64,000 nt of DNA from Lachnospiraceae bacterium (GTDB lineage Bacteria > Bacillota > Clostridia > Lachnospirales > Lachnospiraceae), in NCBI GenBank assembly GCA_017460885.1, contig JAFUAB010000041.1, forward strand, positions 1 to 64,000, given 5' to 3'. This document shows positions 33,151 through 40,324 of the stretch, piece after piece. Positions within the stretch are counted from its first letter, which is position 1, and each line of letters opens with the position of its first letter. Below the pieces are notes generated by a model that saw only the letters and a list, made by a program, of their open reading frames with translations, was not told the origin of the DNA and searched no databases. Position numbers and translations under genes: made by a program.

Positions 33151-33447
33151 ATGGTCACGACAAGAACTGTAAAGTATAGAAAACCATCTATGACAGACTT
33201 GCCGTATGAACTGGGGCGGAGGATTTTTTCACAGATGAACAGCACTCCGAAGCCTGATTTTACAGAAGCAAGGAAAGAGGTTGATGAGATCAAGCAGAGG
33301 ATAATAGCAGAGAGGATGGCACAGAGTGATAAACCGGAAACAGCCAAAACTCAGGCGCACAGCGTTATACCGGATGAGGACGTATGCAAGGCATCTGAAG
33401 AACTGATGGAAAGGAATTGCGCAATATATAAGAAAGTGGCGCAATAA
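33151..33447 (+). CDS. hypothetical protein with Phd-like C-terminal tail
   Basis: A 98-residue protein. The end, EDVCKASEELMERNCAIYKKVAQ, closely matches the end of the Phd antitoxin at 35349 (ELFAASAELMERNHHVYEELA). That tail is the toxin-binding part of Phd. The first 75 residues are unrelated, so this is either a divergent antitoxin or a fusion with a severed phd tail. Confidence 0.5.
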   Translation: MVTTRTVKYRKPSMTDLPYELGRRIFSQMNSTPKPDFTEARKEVDEIKQRIIAERMAQSDKPETAKTQAHSVIPDEDVCKASEELMERNCAIYKKVAQ

Positions 33448-33506
33448 TCGATGGGAATTTTGACTTAACTTTCAACACCTCGCATATCCGGGGTCTGCAT
33501 CAAAGC

Positions 33507-33529
33507 TAATGATGCCTTTGGCATCATTA
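33507..33529. terminator. perfect hairpin
   Basis: TAATGATGCC-TTT-GGCATCATTA, 10-bp arms, followed by TAATACC rather than a T run. Confidence 0.5.
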
Positions 33530-33625
33530 TAATACCTATGTCAAGTCCTCTTGTTTGAATCGGTATAGTTGTCTGCCAGATACTTCCGCTGCTGATATGT
33601 GAAAAACGATAGAGGTGGGGTTAAT

Positions 33626-33847
33626 GTGTGTTACGGAATACAAGAAATAAAAAAGAAGACATTTGTAGAGGCCGCACAGAGATTTAAGCAGACAATTTCT
33701 GAAACAGTGACTCAGTTTATCGAACAGTTTGGCGGCACGCAATCTGAAGCGGAGGCAACTGTCAGGAAATACTGGAAGACAGTACAAGATACTGATGGAA
33801 ACCGATCAAAGACTGATTGGCGAGAAAATGGCTGGATTTTTGTTTAG
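33626..33847 (+). CDS. stand-alone Rpn C-terminal mini-gene 1
   Basis: GTG start after AGGTGGGG. The 73 residues (GIQEIKKKTFVEAAQRFKQT...FIEQFGGTQSEAEATVRKYWK) look like the C-terminal helical tail of Rpn-type nucleases. No nuclease domain precedes it. In E. coli Rpn genes a short C-terminal protein made from an internal start counteracts the full nuclease; this could be a free form of it, or mere debris. Confidence 0.45.
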   Translation: MCYGIQEIKKKTFVEAAQRFKQTISETVTQFIEQFGGTQSEAEATVRKYWKTVQDTDGNRSKTDWRENGWIFV

Positions 33848-33893
33848 TGCGGTCAATCTTGACATAGAGATCGTGTAGGAATGAGGCGTTAAT

Positions 33894-34100
33894 ATGTGCA
33901 AAGCTTTAAAGGAGAAAGAAACAAGAGATAAGATTTCAGGCTTTATTGAAGGCATGCAGACAGCGGGAGTGAATGAGAATGATATAATAACAAAAGCTGC
34001 TGAAAAGTTCCATGTAACAAAGGAGTTAGTATTATCCTTGGTTATGCCTCAGAAAGCATCCAAAAATGTGCTGCTCATTGAAAAACAGGCACTTTTATAG
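33894..34100 (+). CDS. stand-alone Rpn C-terminal mini-gene 2
   Basis: MCKALKEKETRDKISGFIEG...VNENDIITKAAEKFHVTKELV...MPQKAS, with GAGG seven bases before the ATG. It matches the mini-gene at 34780 over its length. The bases before it (aatcttgacatagagatcg) match those before 34780, showing both came from one Rpn family; the upstream frame is broken by stops. The last eleven codons run through the promoter at 34078. Confidence 0.55.
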   Translation: MCKALKEKETRDKISGFIEGMQTAGVNENDIITKAAEKFHVTKELVLSLVMPQKASKNVLLIEKQALL

Positions 34101-34106
34101 TAGTAT
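34078..34106 (+). promoter_or_regulatory. third copy of the palindromic-spacer promoter
   Basis: TTGAAA, 17 bases starting AACAGGCACTTTTATAG, TAGTAT. Now followed only by remnants (ATGGCGGATAAAATGTTAAC at 34183 copies the start of the gene at 26443, then stops). Confidence 0.6.
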
Positions 34107-34235
34107 GTGCATGGTAAAGTATGTGTGGCGATAGGAATGTGTGAAAAGAACATTTTTTTCTATGTAAGGGAGATTTGGCCAAATGGCGGATAAAATGTTA
34201 ACATCGCCTTTATCATCATAAGATAAGGACGCAGA

Positions 34236-34536
34236 TAAAGCAAATATTGTCATCATAGATGAGAAGTCCATCCGCGATAAAATATACGAGGTTCGTGGAG
34301 TAAAAGTTATGCTCGATTTTGAACTGGCGGAGATATATGGGTATGAAACGAAGAATTTTAATCGTCAGGTTAAGAATAACGCTGAGAAGTTCGAAGGCGA
34401 TGACTTCATGTTCCAATTGACCAAGGAAGAACTTGAAGCATTATCGCGGTGCAAAAATTTCACCTCGATCCAGACAAAAGGAGTAAAGGGAGGTCGCTCT
34501 AATTCTGTACGATGTCAGCAATTGTGTAGCCGCTGA
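34236..34536 (+). pseudogene. ORF6N-domain protein fragment
   Basis: IIDEKSIRDKIYEVRGVKVMLDFELAEIYGYETKNFNRQVKNNAEKF...DFMFQLTKEEL is the ORF6N phage regulatory domain. It has no proper start in frame upstream and ends at RSNSVRCQQLCSR, where the normal continuation is lost by frameshift. Phage-derived. Confidence 0.75.
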
Positions 34537-34636
34537 TTGACGAGGGGATGCTTCTTCTGACCATCCCTGAAAAACCCAAGAGTCCAAAGCAAAGATTCGT
34601 TACAAGCAAATAATACATAGAAATTTAGATTTTGCC

Positions 34637-34950
34637 ATGAGGCTTATCAAGCATCAGTCGGATGACGCGGATAAGATTCTTATGGAGTCCGGTCAGAGAA
34701 TGATTGACTCGGAAACGGCGAGATTCTTGAACATTGCGATCAACCTTGACCTCGAGATTGCGGAAGAAAAGGCGTTAATATGTGCAAGGCGATGGAGAAG
34801 AAAGAGAAAAAGGATAAGATCACTGGTGCGATAGAAATGCTTCGTTTAGAAGGCACAAAGGATGATGATATAATCGTTAGGGTGATGAAAGCATTTGGAG
34901 TCACTCAGGATTATGTTGATTCGTTGCTTACGCCTCAGAAGGCATCCTGA
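34637..34950 (+). pseudogene. Rpn remnant with C-terminal mini-gene 3
   Basis: 34637-34779 encodes an Rpn-like segment (SETARFLNIAINLDLEIAEE). After a one-base frame change, ATG 34780 opens a 56-residue frame, MCKAMEKKEKKDKITGAIEM...DDDIIVRVMKAFGVTQDYV...TPQKAS, homologous to 33894-34100. AAAAGG stands seven bases before that ATG. The mini-gene looks intact although the nuclease is gone. Confidence 0.55.
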
Positions 34951-34974
34951 TATTGGACGGATTATCATAAAATA

Positions 34975-35352
34975 CTATGCGATGTGGGCTTTTACCCAGG
35001 CGAGAAGCTCTTCATAACCGAAGGAACCATCGGCTACTTTCAATATCGTATCGATAAGGTCCTGATCATCGTAATCGATGGTGACACCATTAATTTTCAG
35101 CATGAGGATGAGTGCATGAGCTCCGATACGTTTATTTCCGTCTATGAAAGGATGGTTCTTTATGAGTCCAAATCCGAGACGAGAGGCTTTTTCTATAACT
35201 GTGGGGAATGGCTCGATTCCTGCGAATGAGGCATAGGGAGCGCTGACAGCCGAATCCAGCATACCCTCATCACGGATGTCCACAGAACCTCCGGTCTCCT
35301 CCACGAGTTGGGTATGGAGCTTGATGATCTGTTCTTTTGATATTTCTTTCAT
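34975..35352 (-). CDS. doc: Doc-type toxin (Fic fold)
   Basis: A 125-residue protein with the Fic/Doc motif HPFIDGNKRIGAHAL (His67, Asp71, Asn73, Arg75) and the Doc opening LHTQLVEETGGSVDIRDEGMLDSAV. Doc kinases phosphorylate EF-Tu and stop translation. The start overlaps the end of the antitoxin gene by 4 bases (ATGA), the usual antitoxin-first operon. A second, broken copy lies at 36741-36966. Confidence 0.9.
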   Translation of the reverse strand: MKEISKEQIIKLHTQLVEETGGSVDIRDEGMLDSAVSAPYASFAGIEPFPTVIEKASRLGFGLIKNHPFIDGNKRIGAHALILMLKINGVTIDYDDQDLIDTILKVADGSFGYEELLAWVKAHIA

Positions 35353-35591
35353 TTAGCAAGCTCCTCATAAACATGATGGTTTCGCTCCATAAGTTCCGCA
35401 GAAGCTGCAAAAAGCTCATCATCCGAAACCGTATGGGACTTTTCATACATTGAAAACTCCACAAGGATGTACTTTGGAGCATTATTTTTGAGTATGAGTG
35501 TTGAGCCGTTCTGGTCTGCCAAGCGACAGGCTTTAGAGAAGTTCTGGTTCGCCTCTGACACGGACATCATTGCATTTGTATCAAATTTCAT
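35349..35591 (-). CDS. phd: Phd/YefM-family antitoxin
   Basis: Eighty residues from ATG 35591, preceded by GGAGGTGATCACA. FDTNAMMSVSEANQNFSKACRLADQNGSTLILKNNAPKYILV is the Phd DNA-binding fold, and the tail AASAELMERNHHVYEEL is the toxin-clamping helix. It neutralises Doc and normally represses its own operon. An upstream in-frame ATG 48 bases earlier lacks a binding site. Confidence 0.9.
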   Translation of the reverse strand: MKFDTNAMMSVSEANQNFSKACRLADQNGSTLILKNNAPKYILVEFSMYEKSHTVSDDELFAASAELMERNHHVYEELAK

Positions 35592-36020
35592 TGTGATCAC
35601 CTCCAATGCCATTATCGCATAGATAAGGCAAGGAGTCAAGATAATTTAGGGGTAAGATTTAGGGGTTAAATACATATCATTGAATGATTTTCATGGAGGA
35701 AAACTGCTGATTACGGCTACAGTTACGGGGGTTTAGGATATACCCACAACTGCTACCGATCAAGGGTAGAGGACTGGTGCAAAGATCACAATCTGGAATG
35801 GCCAGAGCCATAGCTGAAGATCCGTATTTGCAATGTGGGAGACAAGAGCCGGTTCAAGATAAAATTTTATAAGTACGCCGAAAGGGACAACGTGAGGATG
35901 GCAACTCAGCGCGATCGACCTACTCTGACCGCAATTATCGGGTACGGACTGCACAAAAAGAAACACCACTCAGGCGCTCAGGCTTGGGTGGGGGGTGTGC
36001 GGTGATTTGCCGGGAACCGG
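35592..36020. other. gap with recombinase trace and 131-bp repeat
   Basis: Near 35690-35735 HGGKLLITATVTG echoes the recombinase-linked N-terminus at 9125/18103. The repeat at 35744 follows. A frame RFKIKFYKYAERDNVRMATQ continues after it but has no start. Nothing else is supported. Confidence 0.45.
35744..35874. repeat. 131-bp direct repeat, copy 1
   Basis: Matches 36969-37099 at about nine of ten positions. One frame reads YRSRVEDWCKDHNLEWPEP and a stop, so it is probably the end of a small lost gene. Confidence 0.75.
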
Positions 36021-36374
36021 TCAGAATGCAAGAGTTTTTTGTTTTTCGTTTCTTTCACGCACGGCATCTACGATGTATGAGTTTATGCTTTGATGGTTGG
36101 CGAATGAGTAAACCGCTGTCTCTTCGTGCAGTTTCTCGCCAAGTCGGACGCTGAGACTTCCCTTGTAGGCAATCTCAGGTGCTGTTCCATCTTCTTCGCA
36201 CATGAGAAGGTAATCGTCCACGGCTCCATGAAAATCCTCAATCAGTTCCTTGATGGTGGTGCCCTCATAGGAGATAAGTGAGTGGATTCCGAGGACCGAC
36301 CCATATAGGAGGTTGTCTTCCTCGGAGTACTCAACGCTGCCTATGTACTTTTTGTACTTCAGTAAATTATTCAT
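36021..36374 (-). CDS. hicB: HicB-family antitoxin
   Basis: A 117-residue protein. YIGSVEYSEEDNLLYGSVLGIHSLISYEGTTIKELIEDFHGAVDDYL is the degenerate RNase H-like HicB fold, and VRLGEKLHEETAVYSFANHQSINSYIVDAV is a ribbon-helix-helix DNA-binding end. It neutralises HicA and represses the operon. It overlaps hicA by 4 bases. Confidence 0.88.
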   Translation of the reverse strand: MNNLLKYKKYIGSVEYSEEDNLLYGSVLGIHSLISYEGTTIKELIEDFHGAVDDYLLMCEEDGTAPEIAYKGSLSVRLGEKLHEETAVYSFANHQSINSYIVDAVRERNEKQKTLAF

Positions 36375-36628
36375 ATCAATCCCTCCTGTTCAAGATGCTT
36401 TTTAAGCTGCTTTGTCTGATAGGGTTTGAGAGTGTTGTCGGGATGAGGCTTGTGCATTATCAGCTTTGCTCCCAAGTCAATATTGCGGAATTCAACCCTT
36501 GATCCGCTTGTTTTTCCCTTATTGCCCTTGGAATAGCCGAGGTATCCAAGCAGGGAATCGGCTTCGTCAAATGTGAAGTTTTTTGGCAGGCTTTTGAGCC
36601 TCGCTATGAGTTTTTCTTTTTTGCCCAT
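36371..36628 (-). CDS. hicA: HicA-family mRNA interferase toxin
   Basis: Eighty-five residues from ATG 36628, with GGAGG upstream. KLIARLKSLPKNFTFDEADSLLGYLGY, then GSRVEFRN and LIMHKPHPDNTLKPYQTKQLKKHL, is the double-stranded RNA-binding-like HicA fold with its conserved His-rich strand. It cleaves mRNA. Order toxin then antitoxin, as usual for hicAB. Confidence 0.88.
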   Translation of the reverse strand: MGKKEKLIARLKSLPKNFTFDEADSLLGYLGYSKGNKGKTSGSRVEFRNIDLGAKLIMHKPHPDNTLKPYQTKQLKKHLEQEGLI

Positions 36629-36740
36629 TGCATAGCATCCTCCACATGGAGAGTATAGCACAATACAAAGGATAATGCAACCGTATATGGTTGCAAAAAA
36701 ATGTAGCTTTCAAGAGGAGGCAGGACGAATGGCCACCATA

Positions 36741-36966
36741 CTTTCAATATCGTATCGATAAGGTCCTGATCATCGTAATCGATGGTGACACCATTAATTC
36801 TCAGCATGAGGATGAGCGCATGAGTTCCGATACGTTTATTTCCGTCTATGAACGGATGGTTCTTTATGAGTCCAAATCCGAGACGAGAGGCTTTTTCTAT
36901 AACTGTGGGAAATGGCACGATTCCTGCGAATGAGGCATAAGGAGCGCTGACAGCCGAATCCAACAT
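36741..36966 (-). pseudogene. broken doc copy
   Basis: About 225 bp nearly identical to 35037-35261 (HPFIDGNKRIGTHALILML). The first 30 and last 15 codons of doc are missing, and there is no phd beside it. The cut falls next to the 131-bp repeat copy 2. Confidence 0.85.
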
Positions 36967-36968
36967 AT

Positions 36969-37099
36969 CCCACAACTGGTATCGATCAAGGGCAGAGGAC
37001 TGGTACCGAGATCACAATCTGAAATGGTCAGAGCCATAGCTGAAGATCCGTATTTGCAATGTGGGAGACAAGAGCCGGTTCAAGATAAAATTTTATAAG
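36969..37099. repeat. 131-bp direct repeat, copy 2
   Basis: Counterpart of 35744-35874; here it abuts the broken doc. Confidence 0.75.
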
Positions 37100-37105
37100 C
37101 TTTTC

Positions 37106-37152
37106 AAAATAAGCAGGCATAAGCCATATTCCGGCGTATGTCTGCTTATTTT
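37106..37152. terminator. bidirectional terminator
   Basis: AAAATAAGCAG (37106-37116) and CTGCTTATTTT (37142-37152), 11 perfect pairs with A/T ends on both sides. The stretch to 37422 has no supported gene; a 63-codon minus frame there lacks a binding site. Confidence 0.7.
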
Positions 37153-37422
37153 CTTGCCTGCGATATCAAACATAAGTTCTTGTGCGCCTTATCACATAAA
37201 CCTGTGGAAGACACGAACATATTAACATTTCATTTTCTATCGTTACAGCATCATGACTACTATTTTCCGGCTCCTGACCACTTTCTGTCGCAGGTCTGAA
37301 TATTGAAGTATTTCCAAAATAACTATTACAGGCAGGACAAGTTGTGGTCAATGACAACCAGATGTCCTATTCATAGTGTCTTAGGTTTTCAACGATTGAA
37401 GTCTTTTCATGGAGGTAAACAT

Positions 37423-37656
37423 ATGAGGGCATATGCGGACCCGACCGCTGACATTGCGATAAGCCATGTGATGCGGGAGTGGAAGGAAAACAGGAAGAAA
37501 AGCAGCAGGCAGGGGAGGGCTGAAAGGCTCTCCCTTGATTCCTTCAGGCGCGATGGCAGACAAAGGAGACATATAGGCCTGGGTTTTGGTTCAGGCGGAG
37601 GCGTCCGTGAGATAGGAAGGGGGCAGAGGCATGAGACCGATTTTCTACACGAGTGA
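37423..37656 (+). CDS. small basic mobile-element protein
   Basis: Seventy-seven residues after GGAGG. MRAYADPTADIAISHVMREWKE is an opening I associate with short genes of clostridial phage or plasmid regions that precede zinc-binding genes; the remainder is arginine-rich. It overlaps the next gene, so the two are coupled. Confidence 0.5.
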   Translation: MRAYADPTADIAISHVMREWKENRKKSSRQGRAERLSLDSFRRDGRQRRHIGLGFGSGGGVREIGRGQRHETDFLHE

Positions 37657-37887
37657 TGGCTCGGATGAGACCTATGTCGATGACCAGCACTGCGGGAACT
37701 GCCGCTTCTGGGGAGCGGACATGGACACAGGGAAGATGAAGTGCAAGAACGGCAGGTCGGAAAAAAATACAAGGAGACGCCGTTTGATTGCTGGTGCTGG
37801 CGTTGGGTCAAAGACCGGGGGCGGTCAAACCGCCGGGAAAGACCGGGTGATGACAATGCATATGACTATGATCATGTTGACGGATAG
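37631..37887 (+). pseudogene. cysteine-rich protein, frameshifted at an A7 run
   Basis: MRPIFYTSDGSDETYVDDQHCGNCRFWGADMDTGKMKC is followed by KNGRSEK and seven A's (37761-37767). One more A would give KKYKETPFDCWCWRWVKDR, which continues the Cys/Trp pattern to a stop at 37887. As written the frame runs on to 37984 with unrelated residues. Four cysteines in CxxC and CWC arrangement suggest metal binding. Confidence 0.6.
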
Positions 37888-37977
37888 GAGAGCCAGGAGG
37901 GCATCGGCGTCGGTTCTGCTTGCCGTGTACAGCGCGATGCTGATCACGGGAATTGCCGTTATGTTCCGATTAGATTC

Positions 37978-38133
37978 ACCTTAGCCGGATCGTATATCAC
38001 ACCGGATGGGGACAGGCTTGGGAAGTGGGCCAAGCGGAACCGCAATGAAAAGCATAAGCTGAACGAGAAGCAAATAGAACTTCTGGACAGGCTGGGTATG
38101 ATATGGCAAGTAAGACCACAAAAAGGGGCATAA
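37978..38133 (+). pseudogene. helicase-associated domain fragment
   Basis: SYITPDGDRLGKWAKRNRNE...LNEKQIELLDRLGMIW is one helicase-associated (HA) helical domain, normally repeated at the C-terminus of large DEAD/DEAH helicases of mobile elements. Only the last unit remains; no start. Confidence 0.7.
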
Positions 38134-38140
38134 TGCATAT

Positions 38141-38182
38141 AACCCGGCGTGGGGAGCGTGTGTGTTCCTCGTGCCGGTTTTT
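38141..38182. repeat. recurring hairpin (copy 4), possible island end
   Basis: AACCCGGCGTGGGGAGCG ... CCTCGTGCCGGTTTTTTT, a shortened form of the platform I border. To its right, minus-strand codons ending ESLQAAQTV and a stop (38190) sit where the cargo gene ends in platform copy 1 (QTAQTQTV), suggesting a fourth, decayed platform. Confidence 0.65.
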
Positions 38183-38284
38183 TTGTCTTTTAAACCGTCT
38201 GGGCTGCCTGTAACGATTCCTGTGGTATATCCTTCACCGATTCCGCGCGATTTTTTGAGAAGAATATAAACCTCTGTACAGAAT

Positions 38285-38505
38285 TCGAGGATGCCTGGCT
38301 TTTCCAAAATACGAAGAAGAAGCACAACATATATAATCCTGTGGTCATTATGAAAGATGGTGAAGCTGTTCCGGCGGATATATATAAGCGGACGAAGATG
38401 GTACAGGGTTTTAAGTTTCCTGTAACCCATTTGGTAGGAACCGGCATTTCAGGATCGATACATCAAAAAGAGGGTGGTGTACCACCCTGTTTTTTGTTAA
38501 ACTGA
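38285..38505 (+). pseudogene. fragment of unknown gene
   Basis: FEDAWLFQNTKKKHNIYNPV...ADIYKRTKMVQGFKFPVTH, no start; the frame runs through the terminator at 38471. Confidence 0.3.
38471..38497 (+). terminator. intrinsic terminator
   Basis: AGGGTGG-TGTA-CCACCCT followed by GTTTTTTG. Confidence 0.85.
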
Positions 38506-38602
38506 TTAAGGATGATAAGTCGGCGCTATGGCCTCAGTAAGCCGTCATCCGGCCATAAAACGGTCATTTGACCGACAATTATACAGATCAGGAGATTTTT
38601 CA

Positions 38603-39787
38603 ATGAAAACCAGGATTGCATTGCTGTTTGGAGGCAGGAGCGTTGAACATGAGGTATCCGTCATCTCGGGACTTCAGGCTTATAACAATATAGACAGAGA
38701 TAAATATGATGTGACACCGGTGTATATGACCAAGGACGGACTTTTTTTTGTCGGAGATGATGTCGGTAAGATAGAGAGCTACCGCAATATCCCCGGATTG
38801 CTCAAAGGTTCGCATCAGGTGATCTGGGTAAATGATGGTAACGGAACTGTGCTTAAACAGTACCCGGCACCGAAGCTTGGAAAAGGGATCTTTGTTCCGG
38901 TTGATCTGGCTTTTCCGGTGGTACACGGCACTAATGTCGAGGACGGCGCACTGCAGGGCTTTCTAAAGACTATCGGAGTTCCGTTTGTGGGATGTGATGT
39001 ATGCGCATCGGCCATCGGCATGGATAAATATGTCCAGAAAACGGTTCTTAGGGACAATGATATCCCGGTGCTTGAAGCTACGGTCTATACACTGTCGGAT
39101 TATGAGGAGATGGACGGGCTGATCGGGAGAATAGAGGAAACATACGGATATCCCGTGATAATCAAACCGGTCAATCTTGGCTCCAGCGTGGGGATCAGCG
39201 TTGCTCACGACCGGAACGAACTGACCTCTTCAATAGACGATGCATACAGATATGCCTCGGTAATACTAGCGGAGAGAGCTATAGCGAATCTGCGTGAGAT
39301 CAACTGTTCGGTGCTCGGGGACGAGAACCATGCCGAGGCCTCGGAATGTGAGGAACCGATGCATACCGAGGATATACTGAGTTATAAGGACAAATATGTT
39401 TCGGGAAGCAAGGGCGGCAAATCCAGCGGGATGGCAAGTGTATCCCGCAGGATCCCTGCCGATATTCCCGATGAGATGCGTACCCGGATCAGGGACCTTG
39501 CCGTCAGAGCTTTTAAGGCGCTCAGATGCAACGGTGTGGCCCGTATGGATTTTATGATCGATACGGATAATGACCGGCTGTATTTTAATGAGATCAACAC
39601 GATCCCGGGTTCGCTCGCTTTCTATCTGTGGGAACCGCTCGGCAAGCCTTATAAACAGCTTCTGACCGATATGATCGAGCTTGCCCGTGCCAGAGCGAGA
39701 AATGAGGGAGCGCTCACCTTTACCTTTGATACCAATATATTGAACAATGCTTCGATCGGGGGTTCCAAGGGACGCAAGCAAAGCTGA
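38603..39787 (+). CDS. ddl: D-alanine--D-alanine ligase
   Basis: A 394-residue ATP-grasp enzyme joining two D-alanines for peptidoglycan. ATG 38603 follows AGGAG; the upstream frame has no site. Motifs in order: LFGGRSVEHEVSVISG (N-terminal domain), FPVVHGTNVEDGALQGFL, YPVIIKPVNLGSSVGIS (ATP lysine and glycine loop), REINCSVLGD, and RMDFMIDTDNDRLYFNEINTIPGSLAFYLW (Mg-binding E and N). A SGSKGGKSSGMASVSR insertion lies in the omega-loop region. First core gene after the accessory region; followed by a strong terminator. Confidence 0.93.
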   Translation: MKTRIALLFGGRSVEHEVSVISGLQAYNNIDRDKYDVTPVYMTKDGLFFVGDDVGKIESYRNIPGLLKGSHQVIWVNDGNGTVLKQYPAPKLGKGIFVPVDLAFPVVHGTNVEDGALQGFLKTIGVPFVGCDVCASAIGMDKYVQKTVLRDNDIPVLEATVYTLSDYEEMDGLIGRIEETYGYPVIIKPVNLGSSVGISVAHDRNELTSSIDDAYRYASVILAERAIANLREINCSVLGDENHAEASECEEPMHTEDILSYKDKYVSGSKGGKSSGMASVSRRIPADIPDEMRTRIRDLAVRAFKALRCNGVARMDFMIDTDNDRLYFNEINTIPGSLAFYLWEPLGKPYKQLLTDMIELARARARNEGALTFTFDTNILNNASIGGSKGRKQS

Positions 39788-39825
39788 GTTTACATAATAC
39801 TATAACAGCATAATGAATAAAAAGT

Positions 39826-39858
39826 GGGTGTTATTTATTATAACACCCCTTTTTTTTT
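39826..39858 (+). terminator. intrinsic terminator of ddl
   Basis: GGGTGTTAT-TTATT-ATAACACCC with nine T's after it. Confidence 0.92.
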
Positions 39859-40233
39859 GAAACCGGTTCCGAATTATATAGTACAAGGGAAAATAAGAAC
39901 CTCGTGAAGAGGAAAACGGAGATCACCCATCCTTTTGGGGAAAAGGATGATAAGGGGAAAAAGGAAATCGGAAGGAGACTTGGAGGAGATGAAACAATTG
40001 TTTCGTGAATGCAGACGCATGGTAATGGCGTCAATGGCGTCCTGGATGGTGAGACTACTTTAGGAGCCGGGGATTCAGCGGAAAAAACGGATGCCGCTGT
40101 TCCCACAAAAAGGAAGGGTTGATCAAAAGCTGGCAGCGGAATAGTCCACTGTCAGCTTTTGATTTATGCAGATGACATCGGTTCGAATATTATGATAAAA
40201 TAAAGGTTCGGAAAGTATTTGCGCATTTCGGAG
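39859..40233. other. intergenic region before the C1 peptidase
   Basis: An inverted repeat, TCAAAAGCTG ... CAGCTTTTGA (40122-40162), may be a terminator. A likely promoter follows: ATGACA (40172), 18 bases, TAAAAT (40196-40201). A 37-codon frame near 40010 ends before the repeat and has no known relative. Confidence 0.55.
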
Positions 40234-40312
40234 CAGGTTCAGGGGAAACGCTGATCAAAGCGTTCTCGCACGGTGCAGATCGTCCAAAGGACGATTGCCT
40301 TTCGCCAACCTG
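40234..40312 (+). promoter_or_regulatory. structured leader, three-way-junction shape
   Basis: An outer stem CAGGTT (40234-40239)/AACCTG (40307-40312) encloses hairpins AACGCT/AGCGTT (40247-40264) and ATCGTCC/GGACGAT (40279-40295). The outer 3' arm ends against the GAGGAG ribosome binding site of the peptidase gene. This suggests a translational switch or riboswitch; I could not match it to a known class. Confidence 0.5.
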
Positions 40313-40324
40313 AGGAGAGAAGTA

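Noticed and set aside
37166-37357. Minus-strand 63-codon frame with CPAC start
   Set aside because: No ribosome binding site, only one Cys pair, and it lies beside a terminator.
39831-40106. 91-codon minus frame before the peptidase
   Set aside because: It overlaps the ddl terminator and begins with no start signal; composition is unlike its neighbours.
40234-40312. Class I cyclic-di-GMP (GEMM) riboswitch
   Set aside because: Shape and GGGGAAACGC are suggestive, but the expected tetraloop and the GACGCAAAGCC core are absent; left as an unclassified leader.
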